From assembly GCA_001692895.1 (NCBI GenBank), contig KV748177.1:1674001-1738000 (forward strand): a stretch of 64,000 bases of DNA, given 5' to 3'. Below are positions 42,600 through 55,030 of the stretch, in pieces; position 1 is the first letter of the stretch, and each line of letters opens with the position of its first letter. The notes beneath the pieces are model-generated. The model had not been told where the DNA came from, ran no database searches, and was given only the letters and a program-made list of their open reading frames with translations. This DNA is from Cenococcum geophilum 1.58 (lineage: Eukaryota; Ascomycota; Dothideomycetes; Gloniales; Gloniaceae). A program made the translations under genes and the position numbers.

Positions 42600-44110
42600 T
42601 AAGACTTGATCGTATACGATTAGTCTTAGAGACAATCGCCTGCGATTAAGTCTCAATAGCTCTATGGCTGATAGCCGCAAGAATATCCCTTATATTGCCC
42701 CCCCCCCTTCTTGCGGTCAGCCCCCTCCATTACCTTGCGGTAGCGGGAGATTATAGAGGGCTCGTCCTGGAAGGGGTTCGGAGAGATATTGGTATTTAAC
42801 CGCAATAGGGTCTTGTGAGCTTTTAAAGCAAGCTAGAGCTCTTGGAGCAACCAAAGCTTTACAGAAAGATAATCGCGTACGATCTTTGTAAGACGTAGCT
42901 CTTTTTTAGAGACTTTAAACTGACGTCTTAATTGCCTTCCCCCGGCCGCGCAATCAGTTTTTGTAAGGAAGTAATGGCCAAATAGCCATACGCGTGTTTC
43001 CTTCTAAATTACACTGTTATTACGGAGTAATATTGGCAATAAGAAGAGATCTCGTAGGATCTAAGAGCTGCTGCCATTCTCTTAGGCAAGCTGTAGCTCT
43101 TAATGCAAGCTGGAGCTCTTGGAGCGACCAAAGCCTTACAGAAAGATAATCGCGTACGATCTTTAAGCCGTAGCTCTAAGAGACAATCGCCCTGCGATTA
43201 GGTCTCGGCAGCCCTCAGGCTGACAACCGGAGAGTCTCCGGGTCGGGCCGTAGCCCTTAAGCGATCGTGAACGATCTAAAAGCTGTAGCTCTTGAGGCAA
43301 GCAGTAGCTTGCGAGACCACCTACAATCTCGATAAGCCGTAGCTCTTAAAGCAAGCAGTAGCCTGCGAGACCACATAGGATCTCTGAGCCGAAGCTCCTG
43401 AGGTAAGCCGTAGCTTAATAAGACAACCGCCTACGGTTTAGTCTCGGTAGCTCTATGGCTGACAGCCAGAAACTTTCCGGGTTGGGCCGTAGCCCTTAAT
43501 TACATTTAATCTGGAAGAGTATGGTAGTAGCTATAGCTTTAAAAACTAGCCGTTAGTTCTTCGGATAGCCATTAAATAGTAATTGGATAGCCTCTAGGGT
43601 AGCTGTATCTCTTTAAGGACGTTTAACCTTCTAATCTCTATTGGTGGGACCTCTATAGCGAGTAAACCGCGGTTAGCTATAGAGTATTTACAAGCTTAAT
43701 CGCGTACGATCTTTAAGCCGTAGCTCTTAGACGAGCCGTAGCTCTAAGAGACAACCGCCTACGGTTTAGTCTCGGCAGCCCTTAGGCTAATAGCCGGAGT
43801 GTCTCCGGGTCGGGCCGTAGCCCTTAGACGAGCCGTAGCTCTAAGGCGAGCCGTAGCTCTAAGAGATAATCGCCTGTAATTTAGTCTCGGCAGCTCTATA
43901 GCTAACAGCCGGAAAGTTTCCAAGATAGGCCTTAGCCCTTAAGCGATTATATAGGATCTTTAAGCCGTAGCTTAAGGTAAGCCGTAGCTCTAAGAGATAA
44001 CCGCCTATAGTTTAGTTTTGGCAGCCCTTAGGCTAATAGCCGGAGAGTCTCTAGGTTAGGCCGTAGCCCTTAAGCGATTGCGAATAATCTAAGAGCTATA
44101 GCTCTTTGCA
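42600..44110. repeat. Array of hairpin-forming repeats in element E
   Basis: About seven degenerate copies, irregularly spaced, of a compound unit. Each has an inverted repeat of the type GAGACAATCGC/GCGATT-GTCTC (for example near 42630-42653, 43180-43207, 43420-43446, 43748-43775, 43862-43888, 43995-44020), then a GGCAGCCCT-AGGCTGACAGCC stem, a CCGGAGAGTCTCCGG stem and GGGCCGTAGCCC. Other short palindromes include ATCGTATACGAT (about 42610) and GATCGTGAACGATC (about 43263). An 85-bp segment at about 43600-43690 recurs at 44105-44200. Not CRISPR: spacing and units are irregular. Confidence 0.8.
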
Positions 44111-44239
44111 TCCCTTTTAAGGACGTTTAACCTTTTAATCTCTATTAATAGGACCTCTATCGCAAGTAAACCGTGGTTAGCCTAGAGAGCGTTACCAGTC
44201 TCCTTAGGAGGTAATTATATCCAATTTAGTCTCCCTTCT

Positions 44240-44580
44240 TTAATCTATATTCTATAACCGTTATTAATAAACGTAATCCTAGATATCTACTAGTATACCT
44301 ACTTATTATAGTAAACTGATTAGCCTAGGTAAGAGGGAAAGGATTAAGAATTCCTTTTTTCTCCTAATCCGTATTTACTACCGTAATATACGGATGCGAT
44401 CTGCTAGGCGTCTGCTAGTGTAGCTACTCTATAGCATACGCGATTGTCCTAGGTAAAGGTAGAGGACCTAATCTATATTCTAATACCGTTATGCGGATAC
44501 GATCTACTAGGCGTCTACTAGTATACCTACTATGTTATAGTAAACGCGATCGTCTTAGGTAAAAATGGAGGATTGTAAAA
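44240..44580. repeat. Triplicated segment of about 110 bp in element E
   Basis: Three degenerate tandem copies, recognisable by TCTATATTCTA-ACCGTTA, GATC-ACTAGGCGTCTACTAG and GCGAT-GTC-TAGGTAA. The best pair is at about 44385-44475 and 44490-44575. Non-coding. Confidence 0.7.
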
Positions 44581-44647
44581 TTGCTTAAGGGCGCAGCCCT
44601 TAGCTTGCTATAGGCTACTATTTATAAGGGTATAGGATTGGTTTAAA

Positions 44648-44909
44648 TATAAGGCAGTATTGCTAGGGTATACGGTAGGGAGTAGGCAAGCCGAGCATGA
44701 GTTATATAGGGAGTCGATAGAAGAGGACGATATAGTAATAAGGGTAGGCAATAGCCTAAGTATAGAGAGAGACAAACTAATGAGGAGGGAAGGGCTATAA
44801 GCCTGGGGTGCTTATAAGGAGGTGCTAAGGGCTAGCCGAAGGCTAGCCTTGGCGACCCCTAAGAGCCCCTAGGTAATGTAGCCGAGTAAGGGCTAAAATA
44901 ACCCTTACA
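44648..44909 (-). repeat. Right (5') LTR of element E
   Basis: 262 bp, partner of 36102-36363; ends CCCTTACA before TSD GATAG. Differences from the partner are mostly transitions. Confidence 0.9.
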
Positions 44910-44914
44910 GATAG

Positions 44915-46351
44915 TTAGGCCTATATTAACTTATTATAATTAATAGTTAAATTTATACTATTTAGATGCCTTATAAACCCACTTAATTCCATTTAATTAT
45001 TATTAAGCCTTACTATAAAGATAATAGTTTTAAGCCTTTATAGGATGCTATAGAAGATACCCTAGAGAAGAGCTATAATTAACGTGCTCTAAAAGGCGAC
45101 TATAATTCTAATATAATTATAGTAGATACGCCGTAACTATAACGCGGTAGAGGTTGCCTAAAGGGATTATAAAATTGCTAACATCTTATTAATTTTAAAA
45201 AGTAATTTATTGCCGCTATTAAGAATAAAGTTAAGCTATTAATAGCCTTTATAACAGCTAAGGAGAAGGCTAACTTTAAACTTATAAAATAGCTTTAAAA
45301 GAAAGGTTATATTATAACTTTAGGAGCTCCTTTTTAAGTATCTAATAAGTAGGAGATTAATAGTCTTATTATAAGAGGAGTCTTTAAATTTAAAAAGTAT
45401 AATTTTACTAAATTTAATGGAGTCCGTATCTTTAAGTTAAGAATAGTTAATAAGATTAAGGGTAAAGCTACTAATACCCTATTTAAGAAATTAAGGCTTA
45501 TTATCTAAGGCTATAACGATAATAGTAAGGAGGTAATTTTTATATAATCTTCTATAATTTAATAAGCTAGTTAGTAAGTTATTATTACGCTAGCTCCCTC
45601 CTTAATAAAGAATAAAATAGCGGTTTATTTATAAGATATTATTTAGGCCTATACCTAATTAAAGATATACCTTTAGCGCTTAATATTAGCATATTTTCTA
45701 GAGTAAATTTATCACTAATATCCCAAGGATATAATTATAGTTATACTTAAGCTATTATATAGTATTGCAGAGGTAAAAACTTACTAGTAGGCTACCTATA
45801 GCAAGCACTATAAAGAGAAGCTTTTAATAACTACTTCTATATTTAATTTATACTTCCTTATTATAACTATAGGAACTCTATTTAGAATTATTAGCATATA
45901 AACTAATAATATAATTATCTTAGGAGATAACTAATTCTTAGCTCTTAAAGAAGATAAGCTAGTAAAGGTAAATCTTATAATAAAGCTAAAGGAAAAGCTT
46001 AATTTAATAATACTATTACTCTTTAATAAATATATCCTCTTCTTAAATAGGGATTCTATTGCTTTACACCAGAAGGGTTAAAGTAAGAAGATTAATATTA
46101 TTAACATTAATTTTCTAAAGTAAGGATATATAGAGTAGCGCGCTTATAGAGCTTATATTACTTTTATCTATTAACCTAAGGCTTTATTTAATCTCTTTAT
46201 TACCGCCTAATACTAGGAACTAACTAAAATTAATACTCTTACCCTAAATAAGCGTCTTTTCTAGTAAATAAACTATCTTAATTAGGGACTACTCTATATA
46301 CCTATTAATCTTCCTACTACTAAGCTCTTTATATTTATTAATAGATCGTTT
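44915..46351 (+). pseudogene. Copia C2 fragment: reverse transcriptase
   Basis: Begins where 36101 left off and matches C1 at about 6330-7880 in inverse orientation. The RT palm region is at about 45390-45870, with the remaining RT/RNase H link up to the Gypsy B insertion. Fossil with many breaks. Confidence 0.87.
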
Positions 46352-46356
46352 ATAAA

Positions 46357-46563
46357 TGTTATAGTGCTATAATGCTAATAGGCTGAATAACTACATTGTG
46401 GTATGAAGAGGAGGAGGAGGTAAAAGGGGGTATTATATATAAATAGTAATGGCAGCCGCCAAGGCGCTAGTAGTGGGCTAGCTAATAGTAGGAAATAGTA
46501 CGAGACAGTATGAGATAGTATGAGATAGTACGAGACAGTACGCATTAGGACAGTGCCGTAACA
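46357..46563 (-). repeat. 3' LTR of Gypsy B with decanucleotide repeats
   Basis: 207 bp. Contains five in-phase 10-bp units of the type CGAGACAGTA at 46491-46540. The next bases inward (46564-46577, TACTTCCCTCCCT) are the complement of the polypurine tract. Confidence 0.92.
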
Positions 46564-47499
46564 GTACTTCCCTCCCTAGAAGGTTTAGTCCCTAAACCGA
46601 ATAAGTAACGTAAAGATATTACTTCCACTTACCGCCCTTAACCGAGCTAATAGCGATTTTCTATGCCGGGCATAGAAAATCTTAATTGGTTAGTTTAATA
46701 GATAAAATTGGCAGAACTCTACACCGCTACCACGTGGCGCTTCTTAGCAAAAAAACTAACTAATTAAATAACTTTAACCGGTAGTCAAAGTTCTATAAGA
46801 TTTTAACCACCATAAATTATCTTTATGGTCGGCTACGGCTTTGGCGTAACTCTCCCTTATCTTATACCTAGTCTAGGGGTTCTAGCTTCTTAGGGTGTTG
46901 TTTATAAAACTTTAGTAGTGCGCGCTCGTACCCTTTTAGGGATTTCTTAGGTTCCTAGGTTTTCTTATTATAATATTTCCATTTAATATAGTATATTAAG
47001 CCATGCTTATCTATTTATTTATTATATATATTAAGGATCTTTTTAAATTCCTACTTGTCCGTAATATTGCCATTATTATCCCTTTTAGCTATCCTGCCTA
47101 TAATATTATAATATTCCTCTTTATTAATGCGTACTTAACTAGAGATCTCTTTAGGGAACTAGAGGCGGACTTTTAAAGTATAGAAAGACTTATTAACACG
47201 GATATAGTTTAGGAGGTTAACTATAATTGCTCCTTTATAGGCAGCTAGGACGGGCTAGGGTCCGTCCTAGTTATTATTTTACTTCCTCTTAGGCCGGTTA
47301 GTCTTTATGTTTTTAAGGCTAACTATAACCATATTATTCTTTTTAAATATTATACCTTTATCTTGTTTTATATTAGCGTTATCTTTATATTATTACTAGG
47401 AGATATAAGCTAGGGCTTTAAGCTAGGTTAAGATGCGCTTAAAGTGGTTGGTAATAGTATTAGCTTATAGGTACTCCTTCTTTATATATATAGACAGGG
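46564..47499 (-). pseudogene. Gypsy B fragment: integrase C-terminus, chromodomain, 3' leader
   Basis: 3' part of B. A chromodomain reads on the minus strand at about 46880-47050. The stretch 46644-46697 is a palindrome shared with Copia C1/C2. A2 is inserted at 47505 with TSD CTAAT (47500-47504). Many breaks. Confidence 0.85.
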
Positions 47500-47504
47500 C
47501 TAAT

Positions 47505-47939
47505 TATAACGGAACCTTGTAGCAAGAACTACGATGGGCTCGTTATTGGGCTAGGTGTATAGGAAATGCAAGTACAAAAGTCAACAACGTAATAACAACT
47601 AGTAGAGTGGTTGCCTAACAGATTAACTCTAATTATATTCTAAGAATTACTACAAGAAAGGAACTATCTAGGTAGGGATTAAGGGTCCTTAAATATACAA
47701 CCGTACTCCTATAAAATCCTTCTTGTACGTAATATACGTCTTATATATAAGGTACGTAAGTTCCTCTCGTTCCTTTTGTTTAATACATAGCACATTATAT
47801 AACCTTAGTTACCATTCCTCGTCATATAGTTCTATTGGCTCCATCCTAGACCGTGCCTAAATTAACCAACTAGCTTCTTCCGTCTCTTCTCTAAGTAGTT
47901 ATAACATTATACTTAAAGCGTCCATAACACCATCTCCCT
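47505..47939 (-). repeat. 3' LTR of Gypsy A2
   Basis: 435 bp; ends CGTCCATAACA at the inner side, followed at 47940-47960 by the C/T-rich complement of the polypurine tract. Confidence 0.94.
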
Positions 47940-48006
47940 CCTCTTTATCTTTGTCCTTAAAGATTTAAAATATCTCTAAGTTATTCACTAAAGGTATAAT
48001 ATCCGT

Positions 48007-48252
48007 TTAATTAATTTGGTTAATATTATTGCTTATTATACCTAAAGCAATTTCTTCTTCATATGCCCAACGTCGTGCTCGCACTATTGCTGCAATATTA
48101 TCTCTTAGTGAGATTATATCATCTCCATATTCTCGCTGTTTAAAAGAGGGGTTGGTTTGTATTATATTAGCGAATCCATCTTTATAATAACTGTCCTTTT
48201 GCTTAGAGTGTACTAAAGCGAATGTTCGTTCGTCCTGTGACATTCGCTCCAC
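48007..48252 (-). pseudogene. Small 3' frame of Gypsy A2 downstream of the chromodomain
   Basis: Open frame of 81 codons in sense with A2, starting MERMSQDERTFALVHSKQ. It sits between the chromodomain and the 3' LTR, a place where most Gypsy elements have no gene. Charged, with no recognised domain. The corresponding regions of A1 (about 29050-29400) and A3 (about 4900-5250) are homologous but closed. The surrounding 48040-48420 has lost less CpA than the rest. It could be the tail of the polyprotein or an extra small protein; the sequence does not decide. Treated as part of the fossil. Confidence 0.45.
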
Positions 48253-48449
48253 TTTAGATGCTAAATATACGCGACCTATTACTCTTAATAGTCGTCTAGT
48301 TCCCTAATTAATTTGTCTTAAGATCTCGTGTTTAATCTACTACTGCGCGGCTAGATAGTAAACTATCGCAAGCCCTTACTAAGTTAGAACGTTCCCGCGA
48401 CGCGGAATAGAAGGCCCTAGATGCTTAAATTGCGGCGTTTGCTTATCTG

Positions 48450-51400
48450 CTTCGTCTTAAAAAGGTTTATAAGAAGGTTTGTTCTAAGGAGTGGAAACTT
48501 ATAGAATAAGGTTTACAGGAACTAGGTAATAAAAGAACGGATTTTCTTCTAATAGAGAAGGAAACAGATCCGAGTAGTTCGGCAACTGCTCTTCTTGGGT
48601 CCCCCTTAGGTAACTTATTCTTTAGCGATCCTTTTTTATTAATACTGCCTAACCTAATCTCTTCCGATACTCCTATACCTTTCCTATAGCGTTCTTTAGA
48701 TTTTCTAGTAGCTTTTAGGTAGTCTTAGTATAGCTTATCCACTTAACCTTATACCATATTTCGTTGTTAGTGTCCTTATAATTAACGATCTTTAAAACTT
48801 GCTATTTATCTTCTTCCTGTCCTTTATACGTGTCTACTTTATAGACTAGTAGCTTAACATTCCTATATACTGGCTCTAGCATTATAATGTGCTATACAGG
48901 GTAGATCTTTATTTTGGCTAGTAGGTTTAACTTAAACATAACTAGTAAAATCCTCTGCGTAATTTTAAAAGGTCCTAGTCTAATATAGTCCAATTTCTTG
49001 CTTAGTTATTAACTCTTGAAATTTTTATATAGTAGCCATACTTTATCTCCCTCCTTAAGATCTGGTCCCTTAGATCTCTTAGCATTATAGTACCTTTTCA
49101 TTCTCTGCTATACTACCTTAGCTATCTCTATAAGGTCTATATAAAGATTTATTAAATTCTTTATTCTTTCTTTAGCTATACTACTCGTTTTCTTTACTTG
49201 CTGTAGTAACAACGATGTTCTTAGCTTATATCCATAATTTGCCTTAAATAGTAATATACCTATTCCTTTTTAAGGTGTTATATTATATGCAAATTATATA
49301 ACTGGTAATAGTAATACCCAATTATTCTATGCATAATTAATATAGTGCCTTAGATACTATTTTAGTATCTAGTTTAATCTTTCTATTTAGCTATCTATCT
49401 ATAAATAGTATGCGGTAGAAGTTACTGCTTAAACTCCTTGCTCCGCTAAGAACACTTCCTAAAATACTACTACGAATCTTAAATCTCTATCCGATATAAT
49501 CTTACTTAGTGCTCTATATCTTATAAACACTTCTTTTACATAGATTCTAGCGACATCTTCCGCTGAGATTTCTTCTGTATATGCTATAAAGTATCCCCAC
49601 TTTATAAGCTTATCTACTATTACTAAGATCGCGTTATAATCTTATCCAGTAATAGGATCTTTTAATTTTAGCAACTTAATAATAAAGTCCTATAATATAA
49701 CCTCCCATAGTCTCTCTAGTATTTTAATAGGTTATAGCCCTCTATATAGCTTATACCTCATTAGTTTATTCCTTTAGCAATCTAGATATTCCTTTATAAC
49801 TTTTCTAGCTATCCTCTAGATTCTATTAATAATGTACTCCTCCTAGAGTCTTAATACTAAGCTTATAGCTTCATTATGTCCTTAAGTTAGTCCCTTATAG
49901 AAGTCTTCTACGAACTATTCTGCTATGCTTTTTAGAATATACTTTACTTTCTAATTTTTATATATATCCGCCTATAGATCTTCTAGCTATACTTCTAGAA
50001 TTCTTTATACCTAAGAGCTTTCCGGTGTCTTGTAGACTTTCTCTAGTTTATTATTTTCCTAAGTTGCTATAATTTTCGGATAATTATACCTAATTAATCC
50101 GTCTATATCTTTTCGTAATAAAGCCCCTAATAGCTTTTCCTTATTTTATAGTTCAACTTTACGGCTTAGAGCATCTGCCCGCGTATTATCTATACCTTTA
50201 GTATACTAAATCTTAAAATAGTATTCCGTAAGCATCTCTGCCCATCTAACCTATCTTTAGTTAAGTTCCTTTATTATTAAGAATCCTATTAGGTTCTTAT
50301 AATCCGTTTTAACTATAAATAGTTCCTCTATACCTTATAAGAATACTCTCTATTCCTTTAATACTATAACTATACCTAATAACTCCTTATTGTAGATGTT
50401 ATAGTTTAACTCTAGTAGTGTTATCTTCTAACTGTAGTATACCACTAGGTACCATCTATTTTAATGCCTTTATATAAAGCATACTCCTAGTATATAGTCC
50501 GATATATCTATTTCTACAACCATCTCTAGTCCTAGTTAATAGATCTTAAGAACTAGCTCCTAGGTAAACAACTCTTTAACTTTCTTAAAGAGTTCTCTTT
50601 ACTCCTCTCCCTATNCCTATAGTTCTTCTTTCTTTATTAACCGCGTAAATAGCTTAATATCCTTTAACCACTGCGCTATAAACCTTCTACAGTAATTGCA
50701 AAACCCTAAGAACGATCTTAACTATATAACGTTCTCTAGTTCCTACTAATTTACTATAGCCTTAATCTTCTTTAGATCTATACTAAGTTAGCCTAGTTTA
50801 ATAATAAATCTAACAAAATTAGTTTTTCTGGTAAAGAACTCGCATTTCTCAATTACTACTAGCATCTGTTCTTCCTATAGTCTCTTTAAGACCTATTCAA
50901 CGTATTCTCTATGTTCTTTATCTATTATTAAGTAGATAATAATATCATCAAGATATACTATAACAAATTCATCCAAGTATTCTCCTAATATACTGTTAAT
51001 ACGCTTCTAAAACGTTACTAGTGCGTTTATAAGCCCAAATTGCATAACTAATAGTTTATATAGTCCTTCCTTTAACCTAAAGGCTGCCTTCCATTTATCG
51101 CCTTCCTTAATCCTAATCTAATAGTACGCCTATCTTAGATCTATCTTTATAAAGATTTACGCATTACCTATCCTGTCTTAGATTTCGCTAATTAAGGGTA
51201 AAGGATACCTATTCTTTCTAGTAATGCTATTTAACTGCCTATAGTTAATACACAGCCTTAGTTTACCATTTTTCTTTAGTATAAATAGTACTGGATAACC
51301 TGCTAATAACTACGATGGTCTAATATATCCCTTTCGTAGATTTTCCTAAATAAACTCTTTTAACGCTCTACCTTCTTCTTTAGTAAGCTTATAGATTAGA

Positions 51401-54400
51401 AAGAACNTTAGACTTATTCCTAGTTCTAACTCTATCTTATAGTCCTATACTATATATTCTAATGGCTTTTCACTTTCTAGTAACTATAGTTTTTTGCCAT
51501 ACTTGTGGTATCTCTTTGGTATATAACTTAGTCCTTTTTCTATTTCTTTATAGGTTGCTCCCACTTAGTACCATACTATTTTGGCTTATTGTCGCATCTT
51601 ATAGCGTTAAGTATTTTTTATATCAACCTGACCTATAATCCAATCGATCCTTAAATTGTATTCCTGTAACTAAGGCATGCCTAATACTGCCTCGTCCCGT
51701 CCCAATAGTAGGATATTAAAAGACATCTTAATTTATCTCCCTTTAATAGTTATCTAAATAGGTCCTGTTTTAAGACTGATAATCCCTCCTCTATAGGTTA
51801 TTAGATCTCCTAAAATTATAACTAATAGGTAAGGTTGCTCCCTTTATCTATAAGGTAGTCCTATTCTTTTAACTGCTATTAGTAAGATATGGTTTCGCGT
51901 TACTTTACTATCTATTAGCGCTTCGAATTACTAATCTTGCTATTTAATTTATAAATTTAGGTGTTATCCTTAAATTCCTTTAAGGGTCTAAGGCTCTACC
52001 ACTAGCTCCCTTTAGTCCCGTGGGCCTTTACTTTTCCTAACTATTAGCTACTTAATCCTAGTACACTTAGCTTACTCTTTAGCCAATACCTAGTTCGCTT
52101 TTTATCTTTAATATACTATAGACACGTATTTTCTGGGTATTTCTACTACTGTTGTCCGTCTAAGCATTCTTCCGTAAGGAATTTTTCTGGTTAAAGTACT
52201 AAACTTCCTTCCTCTTAGACCTCTGCTGGATGCCATCTATATATATATTTGGCATTTCTATATTATTACTCGTCTATTATCTAGTATATCCTTATAGGGT
52301 ATTTCCAATTCTTTTTCTTCGGATTCTTATATATTTCGTATATATCGTCCATATATACAATCTATAATAGCGTATAGTATACTAGGTGCTTTAGGTTAAC
52401 TCTTAGCTTATCTTTATCTCTAAGTTTAAACCTTTATCGCGCTAATCTAAACGTTGCGACTTTATTCACAGGTACTAAGATGTACCTCTCGCTTCTCTAA
52501 TCCTCTAAACGTTCCTCTAGATCCTTTAACATTATAATTAAGGCTCCTTTAATATACATTATGGCCTTTTCTGTAATTAGGTGGTCTTAGATAACTTTTT
52601 TATCTAACTACATATAGAAATCTTCCCACTTATCATTATGCCTTTGCCTATACCACTTTTGGTATAGCTATTAAAGTGTATACGGTTTGTCCGTAAGGAA
52701 GTATCTTCTTATTACTATATCGTGACAGCCTTTTATATGTCGTTCCTCAAACCTAGTTAGAATCCCTAGATCCTCTTTACTTTCTAGTTTAGTAAGCCAC
52801 TTAGCTCTTAGTATGCCTACTCTCAGCCTATTAGTAATTCTTTATACTAGTGCTCTGTCCTTTATACGTCCCAATATGCTAGATCTTTTATCTAGTTTCT
52901 GTTCTTGCTATACAATAATTTTTTACCTAAACTCCTTTATAGTTTCTTTTAGTTTACGCCTTACGCTCTAATCCTTAAAGTCGTCTTACTTCTTAATCCT
53001 AGTATTAAACTTTCAATCCTTAGGCTAAACACTGCGTTCCCCTAGTAAGTCTTCTAGGTCCATATATCTGTCTTCTAGTCTAACTGCTGTTTATATTATA
53101 GATTCTCTAATCTATAAAGAAGCTCCTTGCCTCTTACCTATGGGTGTCCTTATTTATACTCCAAAATCTTAGTCCCTTAGATTCTTTAATCCTGAGCTTG
53201 CTTCTAACTTAAGCTTGGCTCCCGCCTTAGTCCAACTAGGCGTCTATAGTATTCTTATCTCATCTTAAGAGTCTTAAATCTCACTTATCTTGTCTTAAGA
53301 ATCTTATACTATAGGAAACTCTTATCCTAAGCTTATTTATATATTTCTAAACTAAGCTACTACCCTACTCTATCGGTTTTCGTTCGTTGTGGGTCCTTAG
53401 GTGTACCTTATCTTGTCTTAAGAATCTTAGTCATCTCTTATCTCGTCTTAAGAATTTTAAGCCTTTGGCTTTTTGCCTTTATCGAGTGCCGAAGTGGTTC
53501 GCTGTCCTACTTCTTTTGCGTTTTGTAAAGTAATAGACATTGTGTCTAGTGGGGTCTCGATCCCTACTAATATTCCTTACTCTATAGTGGAATTATCCTT
53601 TGCCTCTAGTATAACATCTCCAAGGTCTACTCGCTCCTAGTAAGCAGCCCTTATTGCCTTATTGTTATGGAATATTTCGCCTATGTTAAATTCATCGTCC
53701 TTAATGTCCGATCTACGAACTGGTTCGTTAGTTCCTCTGCATTCTATAGGTACTAGCTCTTATAGCTAATAGCTTGCGCCGTACTTAGCGTCCTTATAAA
53801 TTTAGCATGCGTTATTATAACAAAACGCAAAACTTCTAATTAAACATTCTTTTATTCCTTATAGCATATTATCGTCCCTCTATACGTATATGTCGTCTAC
53901 TAGTCTTATACCCTTTACTATATAATGACTCTACCCACTTCTATAGTCTCTAGTATAATAACCCTGTTTTCCATAATTTATATAAGCTTCTTTTTTAAAC
54001 CATTTCTCTTACTATAGAGTCCGCCTAAATGTCTTCTGCTGTTAAAATCCCTAATTCAGCCTCTGCTCCTTAGACCTTTAATTACTTAATCCTTATCCTC
54101 TAAGTTTCCATAGTTTGCTCTATTTCTTATAGGCTTCTTTAGTACCACTTAGGTCCATTAGCTCTACGCCATACCATAGTTTCTAACTTAGCTTTAGTTA
54201 TTACGTACTCTGCGCCTTATATAACTATAAAACTCTATCCTAGCCCCTCTTAGCCTGTTCCCTTTAGAAGATCCTATTATTAATCTTAATTACTTAATCT
54301 ATTAATTCCCTTAGGGTGTCCATATCTTCCATTAGAATAATTACGTCCTAGACTTTAGCCTTAAGTCCTTATTTATACTGTGCTATAAGCGCCCTATTAT

Positions 54401-54990
54401 TTTACTCTACTTATATTACTAGTATCTAGAACTATATCGTATACTTAATTACTAAAGTTCGTTACACAAGGTTCTGGAGTTTTCTTTCCGCTATAGTTTT
54501 CTCTTCCGGGTCTCCAAACATCTACGTAAGTCATTCTATAAATCCTTCCTAACTTAAGAACATAAATCGTATATCTTAGTTAGTGGTCGTCATTCCATTT
54601 ACCTATATCTCCATAAAGTAAGGTTTAAACCACTTAAATACTTTTTCTGACAAGAATAGTCCTATATAGGCTATCCGATCCACAGGTATAGGTAACTTTA
54701 CTCCCTCTTATAAGACCTTAAAGTACATCTGCATAAGGAATCCTTTAAGCTTTAACCTCTCTCCTATAAATCTCTTAATTAATAATAGCTTAATCTTTGC
54801 TGCTCCTATCCTATTAAGTCTTTCTTTTAATACTATATAGTTAGCTATTAGCTAATCAACTATTTCCTATAGTTATCCGACCGTCATAGGTTGCTATAAG
54901 TTAGTATCCGCTATACTAGTATCACCTCCTATCCTTAAAGTAGTTGCTGCCGTTAATGGCGTCGTAGTGGCTGCTTTTAGTAGCATGTTG
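48450..54990 (-). pseudogene. Gypsy A2 gag-pol region
   Basis: Same domain order as A1. The gag start is near 54987 and the zinc knuckle near 53970. The gag-protease spacer of about 2 kb contains acidic repeats (about 53230-53470). Unresolved bases lie at 50615 and 51407. Many breaks. Function as for A1. Confidence 0.9.
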
Positions 54991-55030
54991 TTTAACTTCT
55001 TATATTAATACCATAACTAGGTAGTGATTG

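Larger units (their letters stand above)
42493..44647 (-). other. Non-coding internal region of element E
   Basis: No reading frame of note. Three parts: 42493-42710, a stretch ending at a second G-run (TTGCCCCCCCCCC on the plus strand at 42692-42703) that resembles the LTR boundary at 36354-36376; 42600-44110, hairpin repeats; and 44240-44580, a triplicated segment. G+C content is higher than in the surrounding Copia. Confidence 0.75.
36102..44909 (-). mobile_element. Element E, non-autonomous LTR element containing a MULE
   Basis: 262-bp LTRs at 36102-36363 and 44648-44909 (TGTAAGG to CCTTACA type ends) and TSD GATAG (36097-36101 and 44910-44914); C1 near 7880-7900 holds the empty site. 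Minus orientation is inferred because a G-run polypurine tract (36364-36376, GGGGGGGG on the minus strand) abuts the left LTR. The internal part not belonging to the MULE (about 2.2 kb) shows no retroviral coding domain, only structured repeats, so it looks like a LARD-type element relying on enzymes from elsewhere. Confidence 0.85.

Noticed and set aside
42493-42691. A third LTR of element E or a related solo LTR
   Set aside because: Only the first dozen bases and the G-run match. No TG...CA end or TSD was found, so it is reported as a duplicated boundary instead.
42600-44110. Possible CRISPR array
   Set aside because: Units are degenerate, unequally spaced and themselves hairpins, and there is no constant repeat with unique spacers. 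The setting is fungal.
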